Shown here: positions 45,336 through 55,900 of the stretch, piece by piece | Layout: each line of letters opens with the position of its first letter | How positions within the stretch are numbered: the stretch's first letter is position 1 | Origin: DAITMV01 sp046318595 | Lineage (GTDB): Bacteria > Pseudomonadota > Gammaproteobacteria > Burkholderiales > Burkholderiaceae_B | Length of the DNA stretch: 64,000 nucleotides | Assembly (NCBI GenBank): GCA_046318595.1 | Contig: JBKCTV010000003.1 | Coordinates: 1 to 64,000, forward strand | Direction: 5' to 3' | The notes under the pieces: generated by a model | Told to the model about the DNA's origin: nothing | What the model saw: only the letters and a program-made list of their open reading frames with translations | Databases searched by the model: none | Program-made: the position numbers and the translations under genes

Positions 45336-47195
45336 ATGCTACGTCTCAATAAACTTACGATCGCGCGCGGCGCCAAAGTATTGCTCAAAGATGCCAACCT
45401 GACGATTTTTCCCGGCGAGCACATCGGTCTGGTGGGCGAAAACGGCGCAGGCAAGTCCAGCTTGTTCGCTGCCATCCGCCACGAAATGACGATCGACGCC
45501 GGCGACATCGACATCCCTGGTAGCTGGCGCACTGCGCACGTCGCACAAGAAACGCCCGCCCTGGCGGACACGGCGCTCGACTTCGTTCTGCAAGGTGACG
45601 AGCCCTTGCAAGCCATTCAAGATCAGATCGCACAGGCCGAAAGCGACGGCAGACACGAGTTGCTCGGCGAGCTGCACGCCCAATTGGCCGATATCGATGG
45701 CTATGCGGCGCGCTCGCGCGCCGCAGCCTTGTTGCACGGGCTCGGCTTCAACAACGACGACTTGGTTCGACCGGTCAGCGATTTTTCCGGTGGTTGGCGC
45801 GTACGGCTGAATCTGGCGCGTGCCCTCGGTTCACGCGCCGAGCTTTTACTGCTCGACGAGCCGACCAATCACCTCGACATAGAGGCCGTCCTTTGGCTCG
45901 AGCAATGGCTGGTGAAAACGCCCGCGACGCTCATCATCATTTCACACGACCGGCAGTTTCTCGACGATGTCGCCACCCATACCGTCAGCCTGGCGCACGG
46001 CCAGCTCGTCAAATACAGCGGCGGCTATTCGCAGTACGAGCGCCAGTCCGCCGAGCAGCTACGCCAACAAAGCGGCGCCATCGTCAAACAGCGCGCCGAG
46101 GCGGAAAAATTACAACGTTTCGTCGATCGGTTCCGCGCTCAGGCGACCAAAGCCAAACAGGCCCAAAGCCGCCTGAAACGCCTCGACAAGATGGAAGCCA
46201 TCGTCGCCGTGCGCCCGCCCCTGCCGGTCGACTTCGAGTTTCTGCAGCCGACTCATCAGCCCGACCCGATCATCACCCTGGTCGACGCCTCCTGCGGTTA
46301 CAATCCCGAGGCGCCAATTCTGCAAGGGATTACGCAGGAAATCCGCAGTGGGCAGCGCATCGGCCTGCTGGGCCAGAACGGCAACGGCAAGTCGACGCTC
46401 ATCAAATCGCTGGTGGGCGATCTGAATTTGTTGGCCGGCGACAAACACCTCGGCAAAGGGACCGTGTTCGGATATTTTGCGCAGCATCAGGTCGATACCT
46501 TACGCGACGACGACACGCCGCTTAGTCACTTCCGGCGTTTGGCACCGCAGGAACGCGAACAAAATTTACGTAATTTTCTGGGCCGCTTCGGTTTTTCGGG
46601 AATCAAGGTAGAGCAGGTGCTGGGCAGTCTGTCCGGCGGTGAAAAAGCCCGACTGGCCTTGGCCGGCATCATCTGGCAGCGGCCGAATATTCTGCTCTTG
46701 GACGAGCCGACCAACCATCTGGATTTACTGTCGCGCGAGGCCCTGGCCGAAGCGCTGTTCGAATTCGCCGGTGCGTTGATCGTCGTGTCGCACGACAGGC
46801 ATTTGCTCGAAAGCACCACCGATCAGTATTGGCGGGTGCATGCCGGACGGGTCAGCGCCTTCGACGGCGACCTGGACGATTATCACCGCCGACTCAACGA
46901 CGAGCGCCTGGCTGCGGCCGGAGAGGATAAGCGTGCGGCCAAACCCACTCATCCCGTCAAAACCGGCTCGGTGCATGATAAAAAGCAGTTCGTCAAACAG
47001 CTAACACAGCTCGACAAAAAAATAGCCATGGCCAACCAGCGGCTTGCCGAGATCGATGCGGCGCTGCTCGCCGCTGCGTCGTCGAACACGGCAAGCGGCG
47101 CTTTCCAGCAAGAGCGAGAAGCGCTGACTCAATCTCTGATCATGCTCGAAGAAAGCTGGTTGGAGTGCCAGCTCAAGATCGATAGCTGTGCGTAA
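45336..47195 (+). CDS. yheS: ABC-F ATPase, YheS/Uup type
   Basis: 619 residues with two ATP-binding domains. Domain 1: Walker A GENGAGKSS, DFSGGWRVRLNLARAL, LLLDEPTNHLD; domain 2: GQNGNGKST, LSGGEKARLALAG, LLLDEPTNHLD. After the second domain a ~100-residue tail with coiled-coil character follows. Ribosome-acting ABC-F proteins of this size are YheS or Uup; the domain 2 wording (DEPTNHLDLLSREALAEAL) favours YheS. It starts 3 bases after prmB and its stop is directly followed by the fimV stop on the other strand. Confidence 0.9.
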   Translation: MLRLNKLTIARGAKVLLKDANLTIFPGEHIGLVGENGAGKSSLFAAIRHEMTIDAGDIDIPGSWRTAHVAQETPALADTALDFVLQGDEPLQAIQDQIAQAESDGRHELLGELHAQLADIDGYAARSRAAALLHGLGFNNDDLVRPVSDFSGGWRVRLNLARALGSRAELLLLDEPTNHLDIEAVLWLEQWLVKTPATLIIISHDRQFLDDVATHTVSLAHGQLVKYSGGYSQYERQSAEQLRQQSGAIVKQRAEAEKLQRFVDRFRAQATKAKQAQSRLKRLDKMEAIVAVRPPLPVDFEFLQPTHQPDPIITLVDASCGYNPEAPILQGITQEIRSGQRIGLLGQNGNGKSTLIKSLVGDLNLLAGDKHLGKGTVFGYFAQHQVDTLRDDDTPLSHFRRLAPQEREQNLRNFLGRFGFSGIKVEQVLGSLSGGEKARLALAGIIWQRPNILLLDEPTNHLDLLSREALAEALFEFAGALIVVSHDRHLLESTTDQYWRVHAGRVSAFDGDLDDYHRRLNDERLAAAGEDKRAAKPTHPVKTGSVHDKKQFVKQLTQLDKKIAMANQRLAEIDAALLAAASSNTASGAFQQEREALTQSLIMLEESWLECQLKIDSCA

Positions 47196-49211
47196 CTAAA
47201 CCGCTTCGACGGTCGCTTCGATTTCAGTGACCCGCCGGAACAGATTCAGGTAGAAATGCGGCTGGACCATCAAGTGGGCAGGAATATCTTTATCGTCGAG
47301 CCAGCTCAACAGCAGACGTTTCTTGTCGGCCAGCGTATCGCAGGAGTCCAGCGCGCGATCGATGACGTCTTGTAAAACATCGGGCGTTTCGTCGTGATCG
47401 ATAAGCGCGTTTCCCCTGACCGGAAAATCTTTACCGAACCGCTGCCGGAAACGGGCCGCCATCGGGTGAAACATGTTTTCGTTGTTCGATGTATGTAGCC
47501 AGCACATCCATAGGCTCCAGACCGACAGCGGAGCGGAGCTGTCGGCAGCCAAGTTGGCTTTGAGGCGTTCGACGGCGTTGTCCACCAACGCTTTACCGGC
47601 TTTTTTATCGAACAAAATGGGTAGCCAGGCGGTTGGTTCGACGTGACGCAGCCACTGCGCGCGCTCGTTGTCACCGTGCTCAGCAGCTGCTTGCGCAGCC
47701 CGGGTTTGCAACCAGTTCAACGCCGCTTGCAAAGGCGCATCCACACCGGACGAAGATTTGCTGCCGGCAATCGTGAAGGGTTCGAAGTCGATACGGGATG
47801 AATCATCTGCCGATGACTGGTAGGGATTTTTGTCCGGATCGGCCAAAACCCGTTCGGCGTTCACTTCCTCTACCTCAACCGCACGGGCTGCATTTTTCGA
47901 TGGCTCGGCGGACCAGAAAGCTACCTTGTCATCTGTGTCGGTCACCTCAGGCCAGGCAAGCGCCTCGTTTGATTCTGGAACGGCCTGCGGTACGGTCGGC
48001 GTATCGGTATCGCGCAACAAATCCGCAAATGAAATGGGTTTTTCCTCATGCCGATTGCGGTCTTCCGCAGTTATCGCAGCCGCAGGTGTTTTCTCGGCCG
48101 AACGTACCCCGCCCATGAGGGCAGAATTTTTTTCCATCAAGGGTTTGGCTTTGATGAGAGATGCCTGCTTTTTGGGGGTTTTCTCAGTGCGTCTACTGCG
48201 ACTGATCAGCGCTAGCAAGCCTCCACCGATCACCAGGCCACCAAGCAAGGCGCCCAGTGCGCTCATCAGCAGAAGTGATTTTGGTACCGTATTGTCTTCC
48301 AGGTCCATCAGGCGGGCTTTTTGGTTCGATAACTCGCCAGCCTGCACGGCGGCGAGCTGCGCTTGACGCGCGGCTTCAGCCTCGGCCTGCTCCACTTTTT
48401 CACGCAGCTCAGTATCGGTTAGCAGTAAGTTTGCATTCGGCCGGGCCACGCCGTTTTGCTCCGCGTTTCCGACGCGCTGCAGACTTTCAGTGGCGATTTC
48501 GCCGCTCAGTTGCATTTGCTTGATTTCGCGCCGATAGGTTTTGTTTTGTACTGTGTCACTTACCGAAACGACATTTTCCTTGGCGCTCGACTTGGCTGAA
48601 GATTTAGGCTTATGCTGCACAGTCGCAATCGCTGAAGCACCGTCGTCGGCAGTTCGTGTTTTGGCGGACCTTCCCGATTTCACCGCCTCCATACCTTCGG
48701 CGACACTATCGTTCCTGGAACGTACCAGCTTGAAACGAACCGGCTCCTCGACTGCCTGTTCGCGCTGCGTCCACTGATTGACGCTAACAGACGGTGGATC
48801 GAGTAAGGCAGTGAACTCACGGGTAATCGACGAATCACAACCGATTTTTACGGCCAAACGAATGGCTGGCTCGCTAACGCGCGTATCACTGCGAATCGTC
48901 AATATCCGATTGGCGCCCACCCCATCTACCAACCTGACGCTCAAATCTTGCAAAGCGGCGGCATTCGGATCGGTATTTTGCGGCTGCGCAATCCCGACAC
49001 AGCCAGCCCCGAGCGTTTCGCCGGGGGACAACCGAACCGGAATTTGGGCAGAAAAAACCTCGCCAAGTGCCGAGTTGACCCGCATATTGCCCAGTTGGGC
49101 CGCCGTACCGGATGCGGACAACCCAAAGGCAATCAAGCCACCCAATAATTTTGGCGTAAAGATCTTAATCTCGGTCGACCGAGAAAAAACTGCAAAGCAT
49201 GGGGTCTTCAT
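47196..49211 (-). CDS. fimV: FimV-like inner-membrane protein
   Basis: 671 residues from ATG 49211. An N-terminal signal-like hydrophobic stretch (LLGGLIAFGLSAS) precedes the FimV N-terminal domain (NMRVNSALGEVFSAQIPVRLS), then low-complexity sequence, a coiled coil (ELREKVEQAEAEAARQAQL), one membrane helix (MSALGALLGGLVIGGGLLAL) and a cytoplasmic C-terminal part. FimV organises type IV pilus assembly and polar localisation in gammaproteobacteria. I find no LysM motif after the N-terminal domain, unlike Pseudomonas FimV, and the protein is shorter than its ~919 residues. No pilus genes are near. Its stop abuts that of yheS. Confidence 0.75.
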   Translation of the reverse strand: MKTPCFAVFSRSTEIKIFTPKLLGGLIAFGLSASGTAAQLGNMRVNSALGEVFSAQIPVRLSPGETLGAGCVGIAQPQNTDPNAAALQDLSVRLVDGVGANRILTIRSDTRVSEPAIRLAVKIGCDSSITREFTALLDPPSVSVNQWTQREQAVEEPVRFKLVRSRNDSVAEGMEAVKSGRSAKTRTADDGASAIATVQHKPKSSAKSSAKENVVSVSDTVQNKTYRREIKQMQLSGEIATESLQRVGNAEQNGVARPNANLLLTDTELREKVEQAEAEAARQAQLAAVQAGELSNQKARLMDLEDNTVPKSLLLMSALGALLGGLVIGGGLLALISRSRRTEKTPKKQASLIKAKPLMEKNSALMGGVRSAEKTPAAAITAEDRNRHEEKPISFADLLRDTDTPTVPQAVPESNEALAWPEVTDTDDKVAFWSAEPSKNAARAVEVEEVNAERVLADPDKNPYQSSADDSSRIDFEPFTIAGSKSSSGVDAPLQAALNWLQTRAAQAAAEHGDNERAQWLRHVEPTAWLPILFDKKAGKALVDNAVERLKANLAADSSAPLSVWSLWMCWLHTSNNENMFHPMAARFRQRFGKDFPVRGNALIDHDETPDVLQDVIDRALDSCDTLADKKRLLLSWLDDKDIPAHLMVQPHFYLNLFRRVTEIEATVEAV

Positions 49212-49314
49212 TGCGAGGCTTTCAGGATTCTCTAAGCACACCTTACCGACCCTTGTGGCGCAAAAGAATCCTAAAAACGGGGTACGGGCATACCCTGTTC
49301 GGCGTTAAACCAAC

Positions 49315-50046
49315 TTAACCGGCCGGCAAATCCTCCTCCGCCAGTTCACTGGAATCGTTCGGCGCGCGCGAGAGAAACTCTCCAGCCCGCTCGGCCGGTG
49401 GACATGTCGAGCGCAAACCGTCGATAAATGCAAACAAGTCTTCCGGAATGTTTTGCCACATCGGATCGAGCACGATATCGACACCTTCATGACGGGCCAG
49501 CTCGGCGGCCGGGGCAAAGTAGCCATCGCCAGCCAGCAGAACGATTTGCTGCACCTGCCGTTTATAGGCCAGGGAAACGATATCCACACCCATGCGCAAG
49601 GCCATGCCGCGCAGATTGACGTTTGGCGTGAAGTCATCGTCGTGTAACTCGTCGGTCTCCATCCGCTTGGCGATTAGATCGTTCAGCGCATCCTCGCGCA
49701 ACTGCCAACCCGTCATTTCTCCGCCCTCGCCCAGCCGCAACGATAGTTTCCGCTTGCGGTGCAACTGTCGGTGGAAAGCCTGGCGAAACAGCCCTTCCTT
49801 GGTACGGGAAAGATCAACACTTTGCCGGGTCACTGGCAGGACAACCCTTTTTTCCTGCACCGACATATCGTAAAAAAAGATTCGGAACAAATGGCGTTTT
49901 GGTTGATTTCGCTCGAAAAGGTGGGCGGCGCTCAGCCGCCAAACCAGATCAGCCATGACGCGTGGATCGTAATGAATCGCGATAGGAAAAATTTGCCGTA
50001 TGCGCTTCACGAAGAAAGGCCCGTCGACAACAATCGTAGTCAGCAT
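49315..50046 (-). CDS. NYN-domain (LabA/DUF88-like) putative ribonuclease
   Basis: 243 residues. The NYN fold of PIN-like nucleases is suggested by an early acidic VDGPFF, NVNLRGMALRMGVDIVSLAY (Asp near 153) and VLLAGDGYFAPAAELARHEG (Asp near 173), which give the usual acidic triad. The middle part (residues ~60-130) is basic (HRKRKLSLR) and unlike the minimal family. Substrate RNA unknown. It is divergent from the GIY-YIG gene over 268 bases; AAGGG lies 8 bases before the ATG. Confidence 0.7.
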   Translation of the reverse strand: MLTTIVVDGPFFVKRIRQIFPIAIHYDPRVMADLVWRLSAAHLFERNQPKRHLFRIFFYDMSVQEKRVVLPVTRQSVDLSRTKEGLFRQAFHRQLHRKRKLSLRLGEGGEMTGWQLREDALNDLIAKRMETDELHDDDFTPNVNLRGMALRMGVDIVSLAYKRQVQQIVLLAGDGYFAPAAELARHEGVDIVLDPMWQNIPEDLFAFIDGLRSTCPPAERAGEFLSRAPNDSSELAEEDLPAG

Positions 50047-50190
50047 GAAAAACCCTTAAAAAATTAGTAACTTCAATAGAAAAATTAGCAAACATCGGAC
50101 TTGCGGTCTGCATCATTTTAACAAAGCGGCCCGTTCAATAGGATAGGAGCCATTCTTATTAATGAATACACAGGCATCATGCAAAACCAC

Positions 50191-50196
50191 TATAAT
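50191..50196 (+). promoter_or_regulatory. Possible -10 box for the GIY-YIG gene
   Basis: A perfect TATAAT stands in the 268-base A+T-rich gap between the NYN and GIY-YIG genes, without a recognisable -35 box at 16-18 bases. The rest of the gap shows only a 25-codon frame (50162-50239) that I do not accept as a gene. Confidence 0.25.
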
Positions 50197-50314
50197 GTGT
50201 TACTTCTTTCTGGTTGCAACAAAAATAGCCCTACAATAACGAAAAAGATTTTCACGAGTCCGCTGGCAAGTCTCTTTTGACAAACCCATCGGAATCAAGA
50301 AAGGATCTATTGCA

Positions 50315-50734
50315 ATGATTGAACCCGTCACAACCACACCGGCCGGCGAAAACACATACTGGTTGTATATTTTATCCAACGAAACGTTTCAGGGGCCGCT
50401 TTACCTCGGTGAAACTATCCACATGCCCAAACGGCTGGAGGCTCATTGGGCCGGCGAACGGCGCGACTTCGCACATTATCACCGTCTCGACCGGCTCGTT
50501 TACTTTGAGACCTGGAATTGCCCGGAAAAATTCAAAGCACGATTGCGTCGGGTAAGAAACTGGCCACGCGACATGCGTTTGCTACTCATCGAATCCTTGA
50601 ACCCCGAGTGGAACGATTTGGGCGCTTCGTTATTCGAAAGCCTGGGGCTCGAGTACAACCCACCGGCCGATCTGCATGCGCCCCGCCGTCGCGGCAAGCG
50701 TCTGGGCGATGGATCGAGCGAGCTGGCCGCTTGA
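50315..50734 (+). CDS. GIY-YIG-type nuclease domain protein
   Basis: 139 residues. YWLYILSNETFQGPLYLGET is a modified GIY-YIG start (WLYIL ... LYLGE), then PKRLEAHWAG with the catalytic Arg and His, an EK-KARLRRV helix, and LIESLNPEWNDL, the ending of the small GIY-YIG group (UPF0213/YhbQ-like). Such single-domain proteins are putative nicking nucleases with poorly known roles. The C-terminal tail is basic (APRRRGKR). AAGGA lies 9 bases before the ATG. Confidence 0.72.
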   Translation: MIEPVTTTPAGENTYWLYILSNETFQGPLYLGETIHMPKRLEAHWAGERRDFAHYHRLDRLVYFETWNCPEKFKARLRRVRNWPRDMRLLLIESLNPEWNDLGASLFESLGLEYNPPADLHAPRRRGKRLGDGSSELAA

Positions 50735-50901
50735 GTTCATTATAAATTCAAAAACAGTTGGAACTAATACCAACGAAACGCGACACAAATGTATACCCCA
50801 TCGAACGAGTAACGGCGCGTTTCCTCAGTTTATTCGCCGATGGAGCTAATCCTCTTGCCCCCCGCGTGGGGGTAAGATATGTTTGTTCGTGGAGCGAAAA
50901 T

Positions 50902-51480
50902 ATGAATTCGATTGCCGACCGTCTGACCCGTGCGTATGGATTATTTCACTGGCTTCACATGAAGCCAGTGGCAAATGAAGTTCGTGGCAGTTTTTCTTAC
51001 ACTGCACTAGAGCAGGAGCTTTTATCGCTCCAGATTCAGCCCAAGGATTTTTCTGCAGTAGCTGCCGATACGACCGACTCTTTCGAAGAGTCCCGGCTGG
51101 CTTTCATGGTCCGCTATTGCGGGTTGACCTGGTCAACCTGCTCTTTGTTTTGCGATGCGATCGAGCATGAGGACTGGCTGCGCAACGGCACACCTTTTCT
51201 GGTCACTTTCGACCCCAACCATCAGGCCGAAATGCACGGCCTGAAGAAAGTCAACCTCAACGATTTCCAGTTTTTGAAACCCGAAAAAGTCGTCATGGTT
51301 GACGGCTACGTCAAATCTTTCGTCATTCGCTGGACCCACCACGAGTCGCGCCGGATTGAACGTTTTCTGCGCCTGGCCGCCGCTCGGCACGGCATCGACA
51401 TCCGCGTGGACAGTATCGCGCAAAGCGAGCAGTTCCTCAAAGCGATTCAGGCGACGATGGGCGCTTCGGCCAAAGAGTGA
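50902..51480 (+). CDS. Hypothetical protein, unrecognised
   Basis: 192 residues from ATG 50902, chosen for GGAG 7 bases upstream over a frame open 48 codons further. I see no family. It is soluble, has no signal peptide, and shows one strongly patterned middle part (YCGLTWSTCSLFCDAIEHEDW, FLVTFDPNHQ; two segments) and a basic, helical end (ESRRIERFLRLAAARHG). Cys and His are frequent, so metal binding is conceivable. It lies 42 bases before tRNA-Ser. The 167-base gap in front holds a small hairpin (CCCCC-GCGT-GGGGG near 50858-50872) without a U-run. Confidence 0.65.
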   Translation: MNSIADRLTRAYGLFHWLHMKPVANEVRGSFSYTALEQELLSLQIQPKDFSAVAADTTDSFEESRLAFMVRYCGLTWSTCSLFCDAIEHEDWLRNGTPFLVTFDPNHQAEMHGLKKVNLNDFQFLKPEKVVMVDGYVKSFVIRWTHHESRRIERFLRLAAARHGIDIRVDSIAQSEQFLKAIQATMGASAKE

Positions 51481-51522
51481 TTGGACCAAACCCGAGCGAT
51501 TTGCTAAAATCTTGCTCGACAA

Positions 51523-51613
51523 GGATAGGTGGCAGAGTGGTCGAATGCGCCGGACTCGAAATCCGGTGTACGGTTCTACCGTACCGTGAGTTCGAATCTC
51601 ACCCTATCCGCCA
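51523..51613 (+). tRNA. tRNA-Ser (anticodon CGA)
   Basis: 91 bases with a full cloverleaf: acceptor GGATAGG/CCTATCC, discriminator G, encoded CCA; anticodon stem CCGGA/TCCGG around loop CTCGAAA (CGA); a long variable arm (GTACGG-TTCTA-CCGTAC) that identifies a serine tRNA; T-arm GTGAG-TTCGAAT-CTCAC. It reads UCG codons. A strong terminator follows. serS lies 4.6 kb away across the RND genes. Confidence 0.97.
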
Positions 51614-51654
51614 GAACAAGTACTGCTAACTCGCTCAGTCGAACTGTCAGGCGC

Positions 51655-51683
51655 AAAAAGCCCCGCTCCACGCGGGGCTTTTT
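51655..51683 (+). terminator. Rho-independent terminator of tRNA-Ser
   Basis: AAAAAGCCCCGC (51655-51666) pairs over 12 positions with GCGGGGCTTTTT (51672-51683) around the loop TCCAC. It is perfectly symmetric and could also work on the opposite strand. Confidence 0.9.
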
Positions 51684-51834
51684 GCCATGTTGGGGGGAGG
51701 AAGCGAGGCTGCGAGCCGATGGTTCTGGCTTTACGCCCGAGCCAACGGTTGCCACTTCCACACATTCGCCTCAGCGCATGAAGGCTCATTGAAACAACGA
51801 ATTGAAATCACAATTTTTATCAAGGTCAGGAACC

Positions 51835-52965
51835 GTGAAACACTTCAAGCTGCGAGCCTCTTCAGCCTCCTTACTGATAGTCAGCTTTTTGTTGGCGTTA
51901 CCTTGTGTCCACGCCGCTGATGCCCCAAATTCTGCCGCTAAACCTGCTCTTACGGTATCCGTGGTTCAGGCCACTTCGCTGGTACTTCCTATTCGGCTAA
52001 GTGCCAATGGCGCTGTCGCTGCCTGGCAGGAAGCCCAGGTTGGCGCAGAAGTTGCAGGTCTGCGGGTGACTGAGCTACATGCTAATGTGGGAGACAAGGT
52101 GCGTCGCGGCCATTTATTGGCTACGTTTGCGACTGAGACAGTACAGGCAGACGTCGCGCTGGCACGCGCCAACATGACAGAAGCGCACGCACTCGCCGAG
52201 GAATCAGCCACCAATGCTGAGCGCGCCCGTACCCTCCAAGGCACTGGTGCACTAAGCCAACAACAAATTAACCAGTATTTAACGCAAGAACAAACTGCCA
52301 AAGCCCGCTTGGCCTCGGCTCAGGCACAGCTTGATGCACAACTGCTGCGACTAAAGCAGACACAATTGGTCTCACCTGACGATGGCACGATTTCATCCCG
52401 CACTGCCACCGTGGGCTCAGTGGTCGGTTCAGGCACAGAGCTGTTTCGCCTGATCCGGCGTGGCCGAATAGAGTGGCGAGCTGAAGTCACCGCGGGTGAG
52501 CTGGAGCGCATCCGGCCCGGCCTCAAGGTGGTGCTCACGTCTGCGGGAGGCACCCAATGGCGCGGACAGGTGCGCATGCTGTCGCCAACCGTAGACCCTA
52601 CCACCCGCAAGGGCCTCGTCTATGTAGACCTGCTAGGTCAGATGGAGGGTGCATCGGGTACGGGTGAGGCCTTTAAGCCTGGCGTGTATGTACGTGGGGA
52701 ATTCGAGATAGGCAACTCAGTCGGGCTTACTGTCCCTCAGAGTGCTGTGATCGTGCGTGACGGCTTCAGCTATGTCTACCGCATCAATAGCGATGGTCGC
52801 GTGTCGCAGCTCAAAGTCCAAACGGGCCGACGCGCTGCCGACCGGCTCGAACTGGTGAGTGGCGTGCAGCAGGGAGACAGATTGGTGGCCAGCGGCGGGA
52901 GTTTTCTGACTGACGGTGATCTGGTTCGCGTGGTATCCGCACCCGCACCGACCGCCACGAAGTAA
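51835..52965 (+). CDS. RND efflux periplasmic adaptor (membrane fusion protein)
   Basis: 376 residues from GTG 51835 with AGGA just upstream (a TTG 33 bases up is less likely). A signal peptide (LLIVSFLLALP, cleavage after VHA) precedes the adaptor: lipoyl-like half-motifs (AAWQEAQVGAEVAGLRVTEL, VGDKVRRGHLLATF), an alpha-hairpin with Ala/Gln-rich coiled coil, and the beta-barrel (RLIRRGRIEWRAEV). It connects the RND pump to an outer-membrane channel, which is not encoded here. The pump gene follows after 12 bases. No repressor gene is next to it. Confidence 0.9.
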   Translation: MKHFKLRASSASLLIVSFLLALPCVHAADAPNSAAKPALTVSVVQATSLVLPIRLSANGAVAAWQEAQVGAEVAGLRVTELHANVGDKVRRGHLLATFATETVQADVALARANMTEAHALAEESATNAERARTLQGTGALSQQQINQYLTQEQTAKARLASAQAQLDAQLLRLKQTQLVSPDDGTISSRTATVGSVVGSGTELFRLIRRGRIEWRAEVTAGELERIRPGLKVVLTSAGGTQWRGQVRMLSPTVDPTTRKGLVYVDLLGQMEGASGTGEAFKPGVYVRGEFEIGNSVGLTVPQSAVIVRDGFSYVYRINSDGRVSQLKVQTGRRAADRLELVSGVQQGDRLVASGGSFLTDGDLVRVVSAPAPTATK

Positions 52966-52977
52966 GGAGCACCGGAC

Positions 52978-55900
52978 ATGAATGTCTCCACATGGTCTAT
53001 TCGCAACCCGATTCCTGCTGTCATGCTGTTTGTCATGCTGACCTTTGCAGGCCTGTTGTCCTTCAATTCCATGAAGGTGCAAAACTTTCCAGACCTGGAA
53101 CTGCCTACGGTCACGGTTACAGCTTTGCTGCCTGGGGCTGCCCCTGCCCAGCTAGAATCCGAAGTGGCCCGCAAGCTGGAAAACACCATAGCGCCTTTGC
53201 AAGGCCTCAAGAATCTGTATACCAAGGTGCAGGACGGTGGCGTCATCCTGACGGCGGAATTCCGTTTGGAAAAGCCAACGCAGGAGGCGCTGGACGATGT
53301 TCGTTCGGCGGTGCAAAGCGTGCGGGCCGATCTGCCTGCAGATCTGCGCGACCCCATCGTTGGCAAGATCAACCTCTCCGGCTCACCCATCCTGGCCTAT
53401 ACGGTGCGCTCGAAAACCATGGATGAAGAGGAGCTGAGCTGGTTTGTCGACAACACCTTGGCGCGTAGGCTTCTTGGCGTCAAGGGCGTGGGCACAGTGG
53501 TACGTGTTGGTGGCGTGAACCGTCAGGTCGAAGTCGCGCTCGACCCTCTGAAGCTGCAGTCCTTGCGTGCTTCGGTCGCTGATATTTCCCGTCAGCTGCG
53601 CCAGGTACAGACGGAAAGCGCCAGTGGTCGCGCAGATTTGGGTGGTGGCCAGCAACCCATGCGCACCCTGGCCAAGGTCAACTCCGCTGAAGATTTGGCG
53701 CAGATGGAGCTGAGCATGAGCAATGGCCAGAGGGTGCGTCTGGATGAGGTGGCGCACGTCCAGGATACGGTAGCTGAGCCACGTGCAATGGCTATGCTCA
53801 ATGGCGAGCCAGTGGTGGGTTTCGAAATTACGCGCAGCAAAGGGGCTAGTGAGGTTGAAGTGGGCGCTGCGGTCCAGGCTGCCCTGATGGAACTTCAGAC
53901 GCTTCATCCGGGGCTGGAACTGACAGAGGCGTTTAACTTCGTCAAGCCTGTGCAGGAGGAATTCGATGCATCCATGATGCTGTTATACGAGGGGGCTTTT
54001 CTGGCCGTGGTGGTAGTTTGGCTGTTTCTTAGGGATGTGCGTGCCACATTCGTCTCAGCGGTGGCGTTGCCATTGTCAGCAATTCCAGCTTTCATCGGCA
54101 TGCATTACTTCGGCTTCAGCATCAATGTGGTCACGCTCTTGGCTTTGTCACTGGTAATTGGCGTGTTGGTCGATGACGCAATCGTAGAGGTGGAGAACAT
54201 CGAGCGCCATCTACAAATGGGCAAGACGCCCTACCAAGCAGCCATGGAAGCAGCCGACGAGATCGGGATGGCCGTTATCGCAACCACTTTCACGCTGATT
54301 TCGGTTTTTCTACCTACCGCATTCATGAGTGGCATTCCAGGCAAGTTTTTTAAGCAGTTTGGCTGGACTGCCGCACTGGCGGTGTTCGCCTCCTTGGTGG
54401 TAGCGCGTGTGCTCACACCCATGATGGCAGCTTACATCATGCGTCGCAGCGATAGACCTCATGCTGCCCCGTTCTGGATGCCTGCCTATCTGCGCGCCAG
54501 CGCCTGGACATTGCGTCATCGCTGGCTCACCCTTGTAGCGGCTGGAGCTTTTTTTATTGGCTCCCTGATGCTGATTCCACTGTTGCCTCAAGGCTTCATT
54601 CCGCCGGACGACAACTCGCAAACCCAGGTATACCTGGAGTTGCCACCCGGCGTTACGCTGAATCAGACCCGCGAGGCAGCCGAGGCCGCTCGCAAGATGA
54701 TCAGCAGCGTTGAGCATGTGCGCAGCGTTTACACCACCATCGGTGCAGGGACGGCAGGTTCTGATCCATTTTCCCCACCCGGTGCGTCTGAGGTGCGCAA
54801 AGCCACGCTAACCTTGTTGCTGACGCCGCGCGGCGAGCGCCCACCTAAGCAGACTATTGAACAGAAGATACGCAACGCAATTGCCGAGCTGCCTGGTGTG
54901 CGCAGCAAGGTAGGGCTGGGGGGCTCAGGGGAGAAGTACCAACTTGTGCTGACCGGCGAGCAGCCGCAGGCGCTACTGAGCGCGGCGGCCGCAGTAGAAC
55001 GCGACCTTCGCACCATCCCTGGCCTGGGCTCGATTAGCTCTAGCGCGAGCCTGATTCGCACTGAAGTGGCTGTACGCACTGACTTTATACGTGCTGCCGA
55101 TCTTGGTGTAACCAGCACCGACATCAGTGAAACACTGCGCATTGCGACTGTGGGCGATTACGACCAATCCCTACCCAAGCTGAATCTCAGCCAACGCCAG
55201 GTTCCCATCGTCGTCAAGTTGATCGATACCGCGCGACAGGATCTCGATCTGCTAGGTCGGCTGACAGTGCCAGGCATCAAGGGGCCGGTCATGCTCAGTC
55301 AGGTAGCTGCGCTTGAGATGTCGGGTGGCCCGGCTGTGATTGACCGCCTAAACCGTTCTCGCAACATCACCTTTGAAATCGAGTTGTCGGGTGTACCACT
55401 GGGCGAAGTCACGGCCGCAGTAAATAAGTTGCCAGCGATTCAGAACCTGCCACCAGGCGTCAAGCAGCTCGCCCTTGGCGACGCTGAAGTTATGGGGGAG
55501 TTGTTTGCAAGCTTTGGCCTGGCCATGCTGACTGGCGTTTTGTGTATCTACATCGTGCTGGTTCTTCTGTTCAAAGACTTTCTTCAGCCCATCACGATTC
55601 TCGCTGCGCTGCCGTTATCGCTCGGTGGTGCATTCGTGGGTTTATTGATGGCAAATCAAAGCCTTTCCATGCCGTCCCTCATCGGTTTGATCATGCTGAT
55701 GGGTATTACCACAAAGAACTCCATCCTATTGGTGGAATACGCCATTGAATCTCGCCGCGGCCACCCCGGTCCTGATGGTCGGCCAACGACGACACCTATG
55801 TCCCGCGTTGAAGCCCTTCTCGACGCTAGCCACAAGCGCTCTCGGCCGGTGGTCATGACCACACTGGCAATGGGTGCCGGAATGGTACCTATTGCTGTAG

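Noticed and set aside
50162..50239. 25-codon frame in front of the GIY-YIG gene
   Set aside because: Too short, distant ribosome-binding site and no similarity visible; reported only as part of the gap.
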